This document shows positions 1-9,660 of a DNA stretch of 64,000 nt, piece by piece (position 1 is the stretch's first letter; each line of letters begins with the position of its first letter). The translations under genes were made by a program, and so were the position numbers. The notes under the pieces were generated by a model. It was not told where the DNA came from. It saw only the letters and a list, made by a program, of their open reading frames with translations, and made no database searches. Source of the stretch: Tubulanus polymorphus (lineage: Eukaryota; Nemertea; Palaeonemertea; Tubulaniformes; Tubulanidae); the NCBI RefSeq assembly GCF_964204645.1, contig NC_134026.1, positions 31,543,150-31,607,149 of the forward strand, given 5' to 3'.

Positions 1-140
1 TACCCTCGCGCTGAAATGCACCACTTTTTTTAAAAAGGGCACTCTAAAAATCTGATGGGGCTTGCTACAGTTTCACAAGTCTCCGGATCCGCCTCTGATG
101 GTTTCATCTATTCACTACTACGACGTGTGACTTGTAAGCT

Positions 141-238
141 CCTGGGGCCAGTTTTATAGACTGGTATTAACCCGGAGGCTAAATCTATTCATTTTCAATT
201 TAGTTAGCCACTAGGTTAAAGTTAATACCAGTCCCTGG
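141..238. repeat. Foldback/MITE-like element, copy A
   Basis: This AT-rich, partly palindromic block begins with the motif GGGGCCAGTTTTATAGACTG and ends near ATACCAGTCCCTGG. A related block in the opposite sense lies at 63711-63807, with the same order of motifs around a TTCATTTTCAATT core. It sits in the intron before the first visible exon. The family assignment is inference from self-comparison within the window. Confidence 0.5.
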
Positions 239-311
239 TTCGATAACATTTTTGAGATCCTGATGCTGACTGAACCAGTGAAGTTTTAACGTGTGATGTT
301 TTTAATTTCAG

Positions 312-786
312 GGTTTATATATAGAAATGATTGTCCTATACAATATCTGCTGCCATTATACGTCATGTTCTATGGGTTCACCGGTACTTTTCTCGTTTTC
401 CCAATCATTATCCGAGGATTAACGGAATGTGACGAAGATATCCGAAGGCGAGGATGTTGTTCGTATATCTGGTATACCCTGGCGTTATTTTTTCTCGTCT
501 GGTTGGTTTTTGGTAAGACCAATATTTCACCTTAGAGTCATTTTCTTTTTTATCCAATTTCTTATTTTAACGTCCACAATTTTCATGTTTTTTAGGTACA
601 GTTTTAATATTCCAAACCTGGTCTTTTGTAAGCTATGATATCGACAGTAAAGGACTCTACTGTCAGAAAGCCCTCTATGTAGCGGCAGTTTGGACGACTG
701 GTTCGACTTATGTCTTTTTAGTTTTGCTATTTACGTTTTTTGCTGCAATTTGTATCAAAATAACGGTAGAACCGCACGACTATTAG
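312..786 (+). CDS. TMEM272-like four-helix membrane protein, last two exons (5' end outside window)
   Basis: Two exons are visible, 312-512 and 596-786, with acceptors TTTCAG and TTTTTTAG and a GTAAGA donor. They join in phase (codon GGT split 1+2) and end at TAG 784-786. The joined protein has at least three hydrophobic stretches: one after the motif NDCPIQYLLPLYV, one around YIWYTLALFFLVWLVF, and one around YVFLVLLFTFFAAICI. Charged ECDEDIRRR sits between the first two, and a Cys-containing loop precedes the last. The pattern of helix with D-C-P, cysteine-rich loop, and late YVAAVWTT segment recalls the TMEM272 family, whose molecular role is not known. The first exon or exons lie upstream of base 1. 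The family call is moderate; another small tetraspan family is possible. Confidence 0.55.
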
Positions 787-1086
787 ATGAAATATGTTGC
801 AACCTACATCCACACTTCACATGTGTTCAGTGTTCATATTTGGACATTTTATCGGCACATTTACAAAAATTTGATCGTCCACAAACAAATCAAGTGTTCA
901 GGACTTCGACAGGCTGAAAGTGGTGGTGGTTCCGACGGAAAGGGTGTATAAGTGCAGGTTCCGAGGCTGCGACTGGATCCAGGCATAGAGCGCCGGACCG
1001 CTCGAGTCTCAAAATTCAGAATTCTTATTGTGTAACTCAGATTATGATATTGTCTGTTTCTATATTTGATATATTCAAGAACTGTA

Positions 1087-1092
1087 AATAAA
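1087..1092 (+). terminator. Polyadenylation signal AATAAA
   Basis: AATAAA lies 300 bases after the stop of the TMEM272-like gene and is the first canonical signal downstream. It is a plausible 3' end for that transcript. Bases 1093-2018 hold no gene I can support. Confidence 0.4.
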
Positions 1093-2018
1093 TCGTTACA
1101 CAACAGTAACATGTGACTATAGTGAAACAAGGATGTTTTATAACTATCTGTGCCGGGTTTTTAGCGTTTTAACTTCCTGCAATTTCAACAATTATACTGG
1201 GAAAAAGTAAATACAGGATTTTCCAACGTTTCACAAGTGGCCCCAATTATGATTCAATCGATGTATTTAAACAGACTATTGTACTACAAGATCGCGGTAA
1301 GTGTGTTTGTGGCATCAAAATTGTTGGAATGTTAATAAACGGATTGAAAATAGCATTTGTCAATTTTAGTAATGTTCTATTGCTGAATTGGTGATAAAAA
1401 TTACATTAAATCACCCGCATCCGGGAACTAGAGTGAGGGCAGAGAGATCAATGGGTGACGAGTGAGGACTGGAGCAAACCCAGCCTGAACTCATAAACCG
1501 GCTTTGGCATGCGATGGCTGGAACGAACCGTATGCGATTATTTCGGAACTATCCTTTATGGAAAAAGTAAATTCAATACAATTTTTATTTGTTTGTTGAA
1601 TTTGATAAGGTTTGAATCAAGTCTCATTAGTTCACTATTAATTTAATCGAAAAATTAACGATATTTATTTAATGATCGTTGGTCATTTCAGGCAAGAACT
1701 GAAGGGTTCAATAAAGTGAAGATTGAATTGGAGAACACTACAATGCGGCGCATGGAATAATTAACGGTTCGCTTGTTTTGTTTACTATTTATTTCTATAC
1801 ATTGCTCTATTGTTTTATTTCGGGTTGTGACACGTAGCTAAACGCAGTGGACCGAATAACCCGCTACCCTAATCCATCCACAGTCACCGGGTGGTCAGTG
1901 CCACAGGCCCACAGTGTGACAGTTGTTGTGTAGTGTCGACGTATTTCCCCGTAATTAGGCTAATTAATTAGCACACTACACTAATTAGGCCACTCTCTCA
2001 TCTGCTCAGTCAGATCAT

Positions 2019-2030
2019 ATGACGTCGTGA
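2019..2030 (+). promoter_or_regulatory. Short upstream ORF before the SV2-like start
   Basis: ATG ACG TCG TGA, a three-codon ORF, lies 24 bases before the chosen start codon at 2054 and in another frame. If the transcript starts upstream of it, it could lower initiation at the main ATG. This is inference. Confidence 0.3.
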
Positions 2031-2053
2031 CAGTCAATATTGTTGTTGTTGCT

Positions 2054-5000
2054 ATGAAGACATATTCAGTACCCGTTGATTTTGAGGATGATTCATTGAT
2101 AGATGAGGAGGAAAGCGACGATGTGAACGCTAGGTTACTGCGGCAGACGACGATGGATAACGACAGACCGACCCCTGGCTCGTCGCTGACTGCAGCAGGT
2201 AATATATCTGTGATATAACATGCTGTTCCTCCTGTGAATAGTGAAATGAAATAGGCCTACATTGTTTTCAATGCATGTTTTTTAGATGCAGCAGTTACTG
2301 ATATTCATAATGATGATCATTGCACTTATGAAGAAGCCATCAAAAGAACAGGTAAAATCTTTAACTCAGCTCGAAAAATTAAGATTCATTTTCAGTTTTT
2401 GACCTGGACAGAGTTCCTCAATATGATAGACACAGTTCCACAGTTCTAGACCCAGTCCCACTGTTCTGAATCCAGTCCCACTATTCTGAATCCAGTCCCA
2501 CTGTTCTGAATCCAGTTCCAACTGTTCTGTAGTTAGTTCCACTGTTTTGTATTTATTTAGTTCCACAGTCTGTTCTGAATTAGTTATTGTATTATATTTG
2601 TTGTTGTAGGTAATGGATGGTTTCATATAAGGTTATTACTGCTATGTGGTTGGGCGTTGTGTAGTGATGCTATCGAAGTCCTCTGCGTATCATTTCTATT
2701 ACCGGCTGCTGAATGTGATTTAGACCTTACCTCACAAAGGAAAGGTGTTTTAAATTCTGTGATATTTCTTGGTAAGTAACATTCTCCTCGATCCAAGGTT
2801 ACAAGTTAATACCTGTCTTAGAAACCAACATCAGTTTGAGTTAATCTAAAGGAACAAGTTTTCCAAATGTGGTAAGACTGGTTGGTCTTAAGTTGTTAGA
2901 TTGGTTTTAGAACCAAAATGAGTTTAGACTGGTCTTAAGTTGTTAGATTGGTTATAGAACTTAAATCAGATTAGACTGGTCTTAAGTTGTTAGATTGTTT
3001 ATAGATCCAGAATGAGTTTAGACTGGTCCTAAATTGTTAGATTGGTTATAGAACTTAAATGAGCTTAGACTGGTCTTAAGTTGTTAGATCGGTTATAAAA
3101 CTAAAATGAACTTAGACTGGTCTTAAGTTGTTAGATCGGTTATAAAACTAAAATGAACTTAGACTGGTCTTAAGTTGTCAGGGTTAAGTTGTCCGGGTTA
3201 AGTTGTCGGTTATAGAACTAAGTTGCTCTTAGGTCGGACTTAAATCGAAGCCATCTCTGAATCTGCCTTTAGTTGCATCGTTGAGACCTAAATTTAAGAC
3301 CACTCTTTGATACTATTAGCTTTACTTTTAAGAATCATTTCTCTGCCAAAGGTACAACTTGGTCCAGTGCTAGAATTCTAGCGCGACCCTCAGTATATTT
3401 ATTTATTTAATTTATAGGTATGATGTTTGGTAATTATATATGGGGAACGCTCGCTGATGTTCAGGGTAGGAAGCGGATTCTACTGTATTCACTAACGTTG
3501 AATGCTGTCGCTAATTTCGCGTCGAGTTTCTCACAAGTTTATTGGTTGTTTTTACTGCTTAGATTTGTCAGCGGTATCGGGTGAGTATGATCCACAATCT
3601 CTTAGCTCCTGAATTGATTTTATCGAAATTGACTCATGCATCGTGTATTATTTGTTTTCAGGGTTGGAGGGAGTCTGCCCGTTGTGTTCTCATACTTTGT
3701 TGAGTTTCAGCCGAAATCCAGGCGCGGTTCGATGGTCAGTGCTTTAGCTACATTCTGGATGAGTGGAAGTATGATAGCTCCAGGTTAGTGTTTATTCCCC
3801 ACTACGGACGTACGACTCCCGCTGTATGTTTTATTCCCCACTACGGACGTACGACTCCCGCTGTATGTTTTATTCCCCACTACGGACGTACGACTCCCGC
3901 TGTATGTTTTATTCCCCACTACGGACGTACGACTCCCGCTGTATGTTTTATTCCTCACTACGGACGTACGACTCCCGCTGTATGTTTTATTCCCCACTAC
4001 GGACGTACGACTCCCGCTGTATGTTTTATTCCCCACTACGGACGTACGACTCCCGCTGTATGTTTTATTCCCCACTACGGACGTACGACTCCCGCTGTAT
4101 GTTTTATTCCCCACTGCGGACGTACGACTCCCGCTGTATGTTTTATTCCCCACTACGGACGTACGACTCCCGCTGTATGTTTTATTCCCCACTACGGACG
4201 TACGACTCCCGCTGTATGTTTTATTCCCCACTACGGACGTACGACTCCCGCTGTATGTTTTATTCCCCACTACGGACGTACGACTCCCGCTGTATGTTTT
4301 ATTCCCCACTACGGACGTATGACTCCCGCTGTATGTTTTATTCCTCACTACGGACGTACGACTCCCGCTGTATGTTTTATTCCCCACTACGGACGTACGA
4401 CTCCCGCTGTATGTTTTATTCCCCACTACGGACGTACGACTCCCGCTGTATGTTTTATTCCCCACTACGGACGTACGACTCCCGCTGTATGTTTTATTCC
4501 CCACTACGGATGACCGATGTATATTTGATATTTTCTAGGTTTAGCCTGGGCTATCATTCCCCATACGACTATCGGATATTTCTCCTCCACTTTCACCTAT
4601 AACAGTTGGAGGATATTTGTAGCCGTCTGCTCATTACCGAGTTTATCGTCTGCTATTCTATTCGCTTGTATGCCGGAGAGTCCTAAATTTCTGCTGATGG
4701 TAAGTTATCGTCTAGTCCCATATATTATTCATAATTGCCCTAAAAATCTCAATCTTTGACTATTTCTCTCCAAAGGTTTCACTTAGAGTTGAATATTTTG
4801 TTTGAATATTTTAGAGTGGAAATGATACTGAAGCAATCCGTATATTAAAACGAGTTCACCGTGTAAATAATAAAACTGGATCCTTCTCAGTAAGTACCAC
4901 TGTTTATTATTGCTTATTAATTTGTTTTGCTTTTTTCCTAAGTTCATTGAACCTCACGACGTGACTGCAGCCTTTGAAGTGTTGCCCTCATAGTGTTAGC

Positions 5001-6958
5001 AGTCAGCAGGACTCGAACCCACTTCTCACTTAGCACTGTCAGAGTGCACCATCGTTACTTGTATCAGTGATAGCGAATATTGTTATGATATTTTGATAGG
5101 TATCTCGTATCATGATGTGATATTTTGATAGGTATCTCGTATCATGATGTGATATTTTGATAGGTATCTCGTATCATGATATGATATTTTGATAGGTATC
5201 TCGTATCATGATGTGATATTTTGATAGGTATCTCGTATCATGATGTGATATTTTGATAGGTATCTCGTATCATGATATGATATTTTGATAGGTATCTCGT
5301 ATCATGATATTGTATTTTGATAGGTATCTCGTATCATGATGTGATATTTTGATAGGTATCTCGTATCATGCAAAGAGATGATTTGAAAGTAAACATTCGT
5401 GGAAATGATAGTAGTGAGGATGAAATTGAAGATGAATTTCTGCTCGGACGAGGAGGATGTAGAGAACAGTGCGCTCTTGCTGTTAAAGCTAACATTAAAG
5501 AGGTTAGTCTGAAACTGATCCTGATTTGCGTCAGTCTGAAACTGATCCTGATTTGCGTTAGAAACTGATGCGATCATGTGTTTAATGATTGTTATATTTG
5601 ATATATTTCAGTTCTTACGATCAGCGAGATTATTATTCAAACCACCATTATTACGAAAAACATTGATTTTACTCACCATTAATTTAACTCTTGCATTTGG
5701 GTAAGTGTGATGTGGTAAGAGAGGGAAAGAGGTGGAATGAGTGGAGAGAACAGAGGAGAGAGGGACATGGAGGGAGAGAGAGTGAGAGGGAGAAAGTGAG
5801 ACTGGAGGGAGAGGGGTAGGCAGAGTTGAGAATGAGAGTGGAGGGAGAGGGGGAGACAGGGTTGAGAGGGAGGAGAGAGGGACGCGGAGGGCGAGGGGGA
5901 GTGGATTGAGGAGGGAGATGTTGTGGAGTTGAGATGGAGTTGAGAGGGGAGAGAGTTATTTGAATACCTCACTATACCTGATATCGTGTATCGTGTATTG
6001 TGTATCGTGTATCGTGTATCGTGTATCGTGTATCGTGTATCGTGTATTGTAGGTTCTATGGATTATGGATGTGGTTCCCGGAATTATTTAAACGTATGAA
6101 GGAAACTGGTGGCTCCGCCTGCGGGCAGACGGCGTTTAATCATTCTCACGTACCGGTAAATAGAACATGTGATGGCGGGAAAGATGTAGCTATTTTCACC
6201 GAAGGATTTATCACTGCTGCTGCTAATTTACCTGGCAATTTATTTACTATTTGTGTGATGGATTATATTGGAGCTAGAATACTGTTAGGTATGTGATAAC
6301 GCTGGAACTCCTAAACCTGTTCAGGCTGGAACCCCTAAGGTTGCAGGTTCCAGTGGGTAGGAGATTCCAGGCTGAGACAATTGTAGGGTTCAGGCTGAGG
6401 GTGTGGAGGGCCCAAGACAGCCTGGACTAGACTGTAGATTCAATCTCTGGTTGTAATTAATCATTGTAATTAATCATTATAATAAATGATTGTATGTCCG
6501 ATTGTAATTAATGATTGTATCTATGATTTCAGCTGTATCTATGGTATTATCGGGAATCAGTGTATTTTTCATCTGGTTTGTAAATACTGAAACTCAAGGT
6601 TTGATAATGTCATGCATATTCTCCGGGATCTCGACGATCGGTTGGAACTCATTGGACGTAATAAGCGTTGAGTCTTTCCCTACGAGTGTCAGGTAAATAT
6701 CAATCTCTTTATCAATCCGAACAGCTCCCTTTATTTAACTCGACTAGTAAAATGTGGTGGTAAATATTTTTCAGATCGTCGTCTATAGGTCTTCAGTCAG
6801 CTATAGCTAGATTAGCTGCGATTGCTGGAAACCTTGCGTTCGGAGGTTTAGTGGATTATTATTGTATAATTCCGATGTTACTGGTGGCTGCTTTGCTGAC
6901 TATTGGAGGAATTAGCGCTTTCAAATTACCTAAACTCACGCGTCAGGATATTGACTAA
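2054..6958 (+). CDS. SV2-like major facilitator transporter, 12 exons, complete
   Basis: Exons: 2054-2198, 2286-2351, 2610-2771, 3418-3580, 3662-3783, 4539-4699, 4815-4889, 5356-5502, 5612-5700, 6053-6288, 6533-6692, 6775-6958. All junctions are GT-AG and phases agree, giving 569 residues. The acidic cytosolic N-terminus is followed by TYEEAIKRTGNGWFHIRLLL, the SV2/SVOP signature before helix 1. Then come GMMFGNYIWGTLADVQGRKR (MFS motif A), RFVSGIGVGGSLPVVFSYF, PESPKFLL, FYGLWMWFPELF and GWNSLDVISVESFPTSVR, all in SV2 order. The loop between helices 7 and 8 is short (about 40 residues, two N-glycosylation sequons NHS and NRT), so it lacks the pentapeptide-repeat luminal domain of vertebrate SV2A/B/C. 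The start at 2054 is the first in-frame ATG. The substrate is unknown; the family is vesicular or organic-ion transporter-like. Introns 5, 7, 8 and 9 carry tandem repeats touching splice sites. Confidence 0.9.
2404..2575. repeat. Minisatellite of the TTCCACAGTTCTGAATCCAG family (SV2-like intron 2)
   Basis: Imperfect 20-25-bp units of the type CCCACTGTTCTGAATCCAGT. The reverse complement of the same consensus forms the array at 7155-7345, and a 39-bp version is at 58450-58780. Confidence 0.7.
2870..3235. repeat. Minisatellite, 47-bp family (SV2-like intron 3)
   Basis: Units of about 47-60 bp around GACTGGTCTTAAGTTGTTAG followed by ATTGGTTATAGAACTAAAAT. The reverse complement of this unit forms arrays at 24000-24450 and 35940-36290 in other genes. 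Confidence 0.75.
3785..4513. repeat. 39-bp minisatellite in SV2-like intron 5, about 18 copies
   Basis: Nearly identical 39-bp units containing TTCCCCACTACGGACGTACG. The array starts within 10 bases of the 5' splice site at 3784 and fills most of the intron. As 39 is divisible by three, several frames stay open across it. These are not real proteins. Confidence 0.95.
4965..5055 (-). repeat. tRNA-derived SINE fragment
   Basis: The minus strand reads GGGTTCGAGTCCTGCTGACT, containing a canonical pol III B box (GGTTCGAGTCC), then a body that includes AACACTTCAAAGG. The B box plus the same body recurs at 43540-43610 and 44999-45062 on the plus strand. A possible weak A box (TGGTGCACTCTG) lies upstream on the same strand. 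No full tRNA folds here. Confidence 0.5.
5099..5365 (+). repeat. Nine tandem copies of the 3' splice site of SV2-like exon 8
   Basis: A 32-bp unit, TTTTGATAG followed by GTATCTCGTATCATGATGTG, repeats exactly at 5099, 5131, 5163 and on to 5355. Each unit holds an AG acceptor and the first five codons of exon 8. Only the last copy (acceptor AG 5354-5355) runs into open coding sequence. The eight others hit TGA or TAT-rich sequence soon after V-S-R-I-M. Confidence 0.9.
5503..5562 (+). repeat. Duplicated 5' splice site of SV2-like intron 8
   Basis: The donor GTTAGTCTGAAACTGATCCT is followed 27 bases on by GTCAGTCTGAAACTGATCCT and then by GTTAGAAACTGAT. The tandem unit starts at the intron's first base, so it copies the donor. 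Confidence 0.8.
5702..5960. repeat. Purine-rich (GA) imperfect repeat in SV2-like intron 9
   Basis: Plus strand is almost pure GAGAGG/GGAGAG. It adjoins the heptamer array at 5981-6050. Confidence 0.7.
5981..6050 (+). repeat. GTGTATC heptamer array ending on the acceptor of SV2-like exon 10
   Basis: About nine copies of a 7-bp unit (GTATCGT, some GTATTGT) run directly into TATTGTAG and exon 10 at 6053. The last unit supplies the acceptor. Confidence 0.85.
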
Positions 6959-7154
6959 TTAAACTCACACCAGTATATCCACTAATTCTGCATAATTGTA
7001 TAAATGACTTATAGTTCATTGTTATCAGCTGTATGAATAATTCATGAAATGAGGTAAATAATGCTTGTTTAAAATGATTATTGCACGAGATCTTCTTAGC
7101 ATCAGATTTAACTCATTAAAAAAATGAACTTATTTTTAAACTCTTGAACTCGCA

Positions 7155-7345
7155 CAACTGTGGAACAAGGTCCAGAAATACTGTGGAACTGGATCCAGTA
7201 CTGTGGAACTGAGTTCAGTACTGTGGAACTGGGTTCAGAACTGTGGAACAGGGTTCAGAACTGTGGAACTGGGTTCAGAACTGTGGAACAGGGTTCAGAA
7301 CTGTGGAACTGGGTTCAGAACTGTGGAACTGGGTTCAGTACTGTT
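7155..7345. repeat. 20-bp minisatellite (CTGTGGAACTGGGTTCAGAA)
   Basis: About nine copies 200 bases after the SV2-like stop, in its 3' UTR or flank. It is the reverse complement of the motif seen at 2404-2575 and 58450-58780. Confidence 0.85.
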
Positions 7346-7589
7346 ATTCCAATAATGATGTTTTCTCACTTATTGAGTAATCAATATAATTATTATCATT
7401 AATACATAATGTATATATATATATATATTTTCGGAGGAAGTATTATAAATTATTAATAATACTTAAGAGTATTTGATAATGCTGTATTGTGTCAGTGTTT
7501 GTCTATTTTCTTTGATATTTCTAATAAATCTTTATCCATCATGAAAATCTTTTTTTTCTATTTTCTATTTCTGAATCCTTCACAGCGGT

Positions 7590-8818
7590 CGACCCTTTTC
7601 AAACTGCAGACCCTATTCAAACTGCAGACCCTTTTCAAACTGCAGACCCTTTTCAAACTGCAGACCCTATTCAAACTGCAGACCCTATTCAAACTGCAGA
7701 CCCTTTTCAAACTGCAGACCCTATTCAAACTGCAGACCCTATTCAAACTGCAGACCCTATTCAAACTGCAGACCCTATTCAAACTGCAGACCCTTTTCAA
7801 ACTGCAGACCCTTTTCAAACTGCAGACCCTTTTCAAACTGCAGACCCTATTCAAACTGCAGACCCTTTTCAAACTGCAGACCCTATTCAAACTGCAGACC
7901 CTATTCAAACTGCAGACCCTATTCAAACTGCAGACCCTATTCAAACTGCAGACCCTATTCAAACTGCAGACCCTATTCAAACTGCAGACCCTATTCAAAC
8001 TGCAGACCCTATTCAAACTGCAGACCCTATTCAAACTGCAGACCCTATTCAAACTGCAGACCCTATTCAAACTGCAGACCCTTTTCAAACTGCAGACCCT
8101 ATTCAAACTGCAGACCCTATTCAAACTGCAGACCCTATTCAAACTGCAGACCCTATTCAAACTGCAGACCCTATTCAAACTGCAGACCCTATTCAAACTG
8201 CAGACCCTATTCAAACTGCAGACCCTATTCAAACTGCAGACCCTATTCAAACTGCAGACCCTTTTCAAACTGCAGACCCTATTCAAACTGCAGACCCTTT
8301 TCAAACTGCAGACCCTATTCAAACTGCAGACCCTATTCAAACTGCAGACCCTATTCAAACTGCAGACCCTATTCAAACTGCATACCCTATTCAAACTGCA
8401 GACCCTATTCAAACTGCAGACCCTTTTCAAACTGCAGACCCTATTCAAACTGCAGACCCTATTCAAACTGCAGACCCTATTCAAACTGCAGACCCTTTTC
8501 AAACTGCAGACCCTATTCAAACTGCAGACCCTATTCAAACTGCAGACCCTATTCAAACTGCAGACCCTATTCAAACTGCAGACCCTTTTCAAACTGCAGA
8601 CCCTATTCAAACTGCAGACCCTTTTCAAACTGCAGACCCTATTCAAACTGCAGACCCTTTTCAAACTGCAGACCCTATTCAAACTGCAGACCCTTTTCAA
8701 ACTGCAGACCCTATTCAAACTGCAGACCCTATTCAAACTGCAGACCCTTTTCAAACTGCAGACCCTATTCAAACTGCAGACCCTTTTCAAACTGCAGACC
8801 CTATTCAAACTGCAGACC
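7590..8818. repeat. 18-bp satellite (CTATTCAAACTGCAGACC), about 68 copies
   Basis: The array is almost pure. The main variation is one base, CTTTTC versus CTATTC; one unit has CATACC in place of CAGACC. Every intact unit has CTGCAG. The 18-bp length keeps frames open on both strands, giving spurious LFKLQT and CSLNRV repeats. It lies between the SV2-like and PPM1 genes, which converge here. Confidence 0.97.
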
Positions 8819-8834
8819 TCCAGCAATCAGTATA

Positions 8835-8940
8835 TCAATAAACCTGGGTTCGAACCCGGGACACCCCTGTACATCCTCGGTACTAGTCGGCATCAGCGTC
8901 AATGAACTTGGGTTCGAACCCGGGACACCCCTGGTTCCCC
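8835..8940. repeat. Two B-box-like fragments related to the 17.4-19.9 kb satellite
   Basis: GGGTTCGAACCCGGGACACC occurs twice, the first copy with CTGTACATCCTC after it. The reverse complement of that phrase is the core of the satellite at 17440-19900. There is no A box or tRNA fold. Confidence 0.6.
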
Positions 8941-9012
8941 TATTCTCCTTACATATCGTTCTTCCTCTAACAGATAAAACTCGTTAAGAGAATTTCAAAT
9001 ATAATATTGATC

Positions 9013-9018
9013 TTTATT
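9013..9018 (-). terminator. Polyadenylation signal (AATAAA on minus)
   Basis: TTTATT on the plus strand, about 640 bases beyond the PPM1 stop, is a plausible 3' end for that gene. Bases 9019-9660 show only AT-rich 3' UTR-like sequence. Confidence 0.35.
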
Positions 9019-9660
9019 GATTCAATTATTCCACGTTAAATTTCTCTAGTTTGGCTAATACATACTCTATGGCAGCCATCTTGAGTGATAAACTACCTCA
9101 AACTAACAATTTGACTCGTCACAAAAACATAAATCTAATAATTAATATTATGTTGACTATTATTATAATAAATTTAATATATATAACATAATGAATAAAT
9201 TCTAAGGATTATAAAATGCATGCATTAATTATATCAGTACAGAGAATTGTGCCCTGGCAACTGAGGAAATCATGGCAGTTAAAACAACGGATAACAATAA
9301 ATGTTTTCAATACCTGAATTTTCATCGTAAAAATAAAACCACAATCAATTTATTGATTTACGATCAGTGTGTGAGCAACAATAGAAATATCTATCATGTA
9401 AAATTGAGCGAAAACTATTTCAGTCTCGACTGTGAGTTAGTGAGTTGTGAGATGAGAGAGATGTGTGTGTATGAACTATTATATCAACAGATATGTCAGT
9501 GGTGCATCCTCCCCCCTTCTCCCCTCCCCCTCCCTCTCTCAGTATCAACTATATCAAAAACCTGATGACGTTTACTCAAAGATTTTATAAAAATTAGTCA
9601 TTTTTTTATCGTGGCTAAAATGATCATCACTCCCCGACCCGAGTTTGACAGTGGCTCCCC

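Noticed and set aside
3785-4602. Long ORFs of 240-260 residues on both strands across the 39-bp array
   Set aside because: Unit length is a multiple of three, so frames stay open by default. The array lies inside an intron supported by exons on both sides.
7487-8905. A 472-residue LFKLQT protein and a 422-residue antisense CSLNRV protein
   Set aside because: 18-bp satellite effect. There is no promoter, splice context or non-repeat domain beyond chance flanks.
8835-8940. tRNA gene candidates at GGGTTCGAACCCGGG
   Set aside because: Only a T-arm or B-box-like segment is present. No cloverleaf, A box or acceptor stem could be drawn.
9272-9565. A 97-residue plus-strand ORF
   Set aside because: Low-complexity end, opposite the PPM1 3' UTR, no splice or family support.
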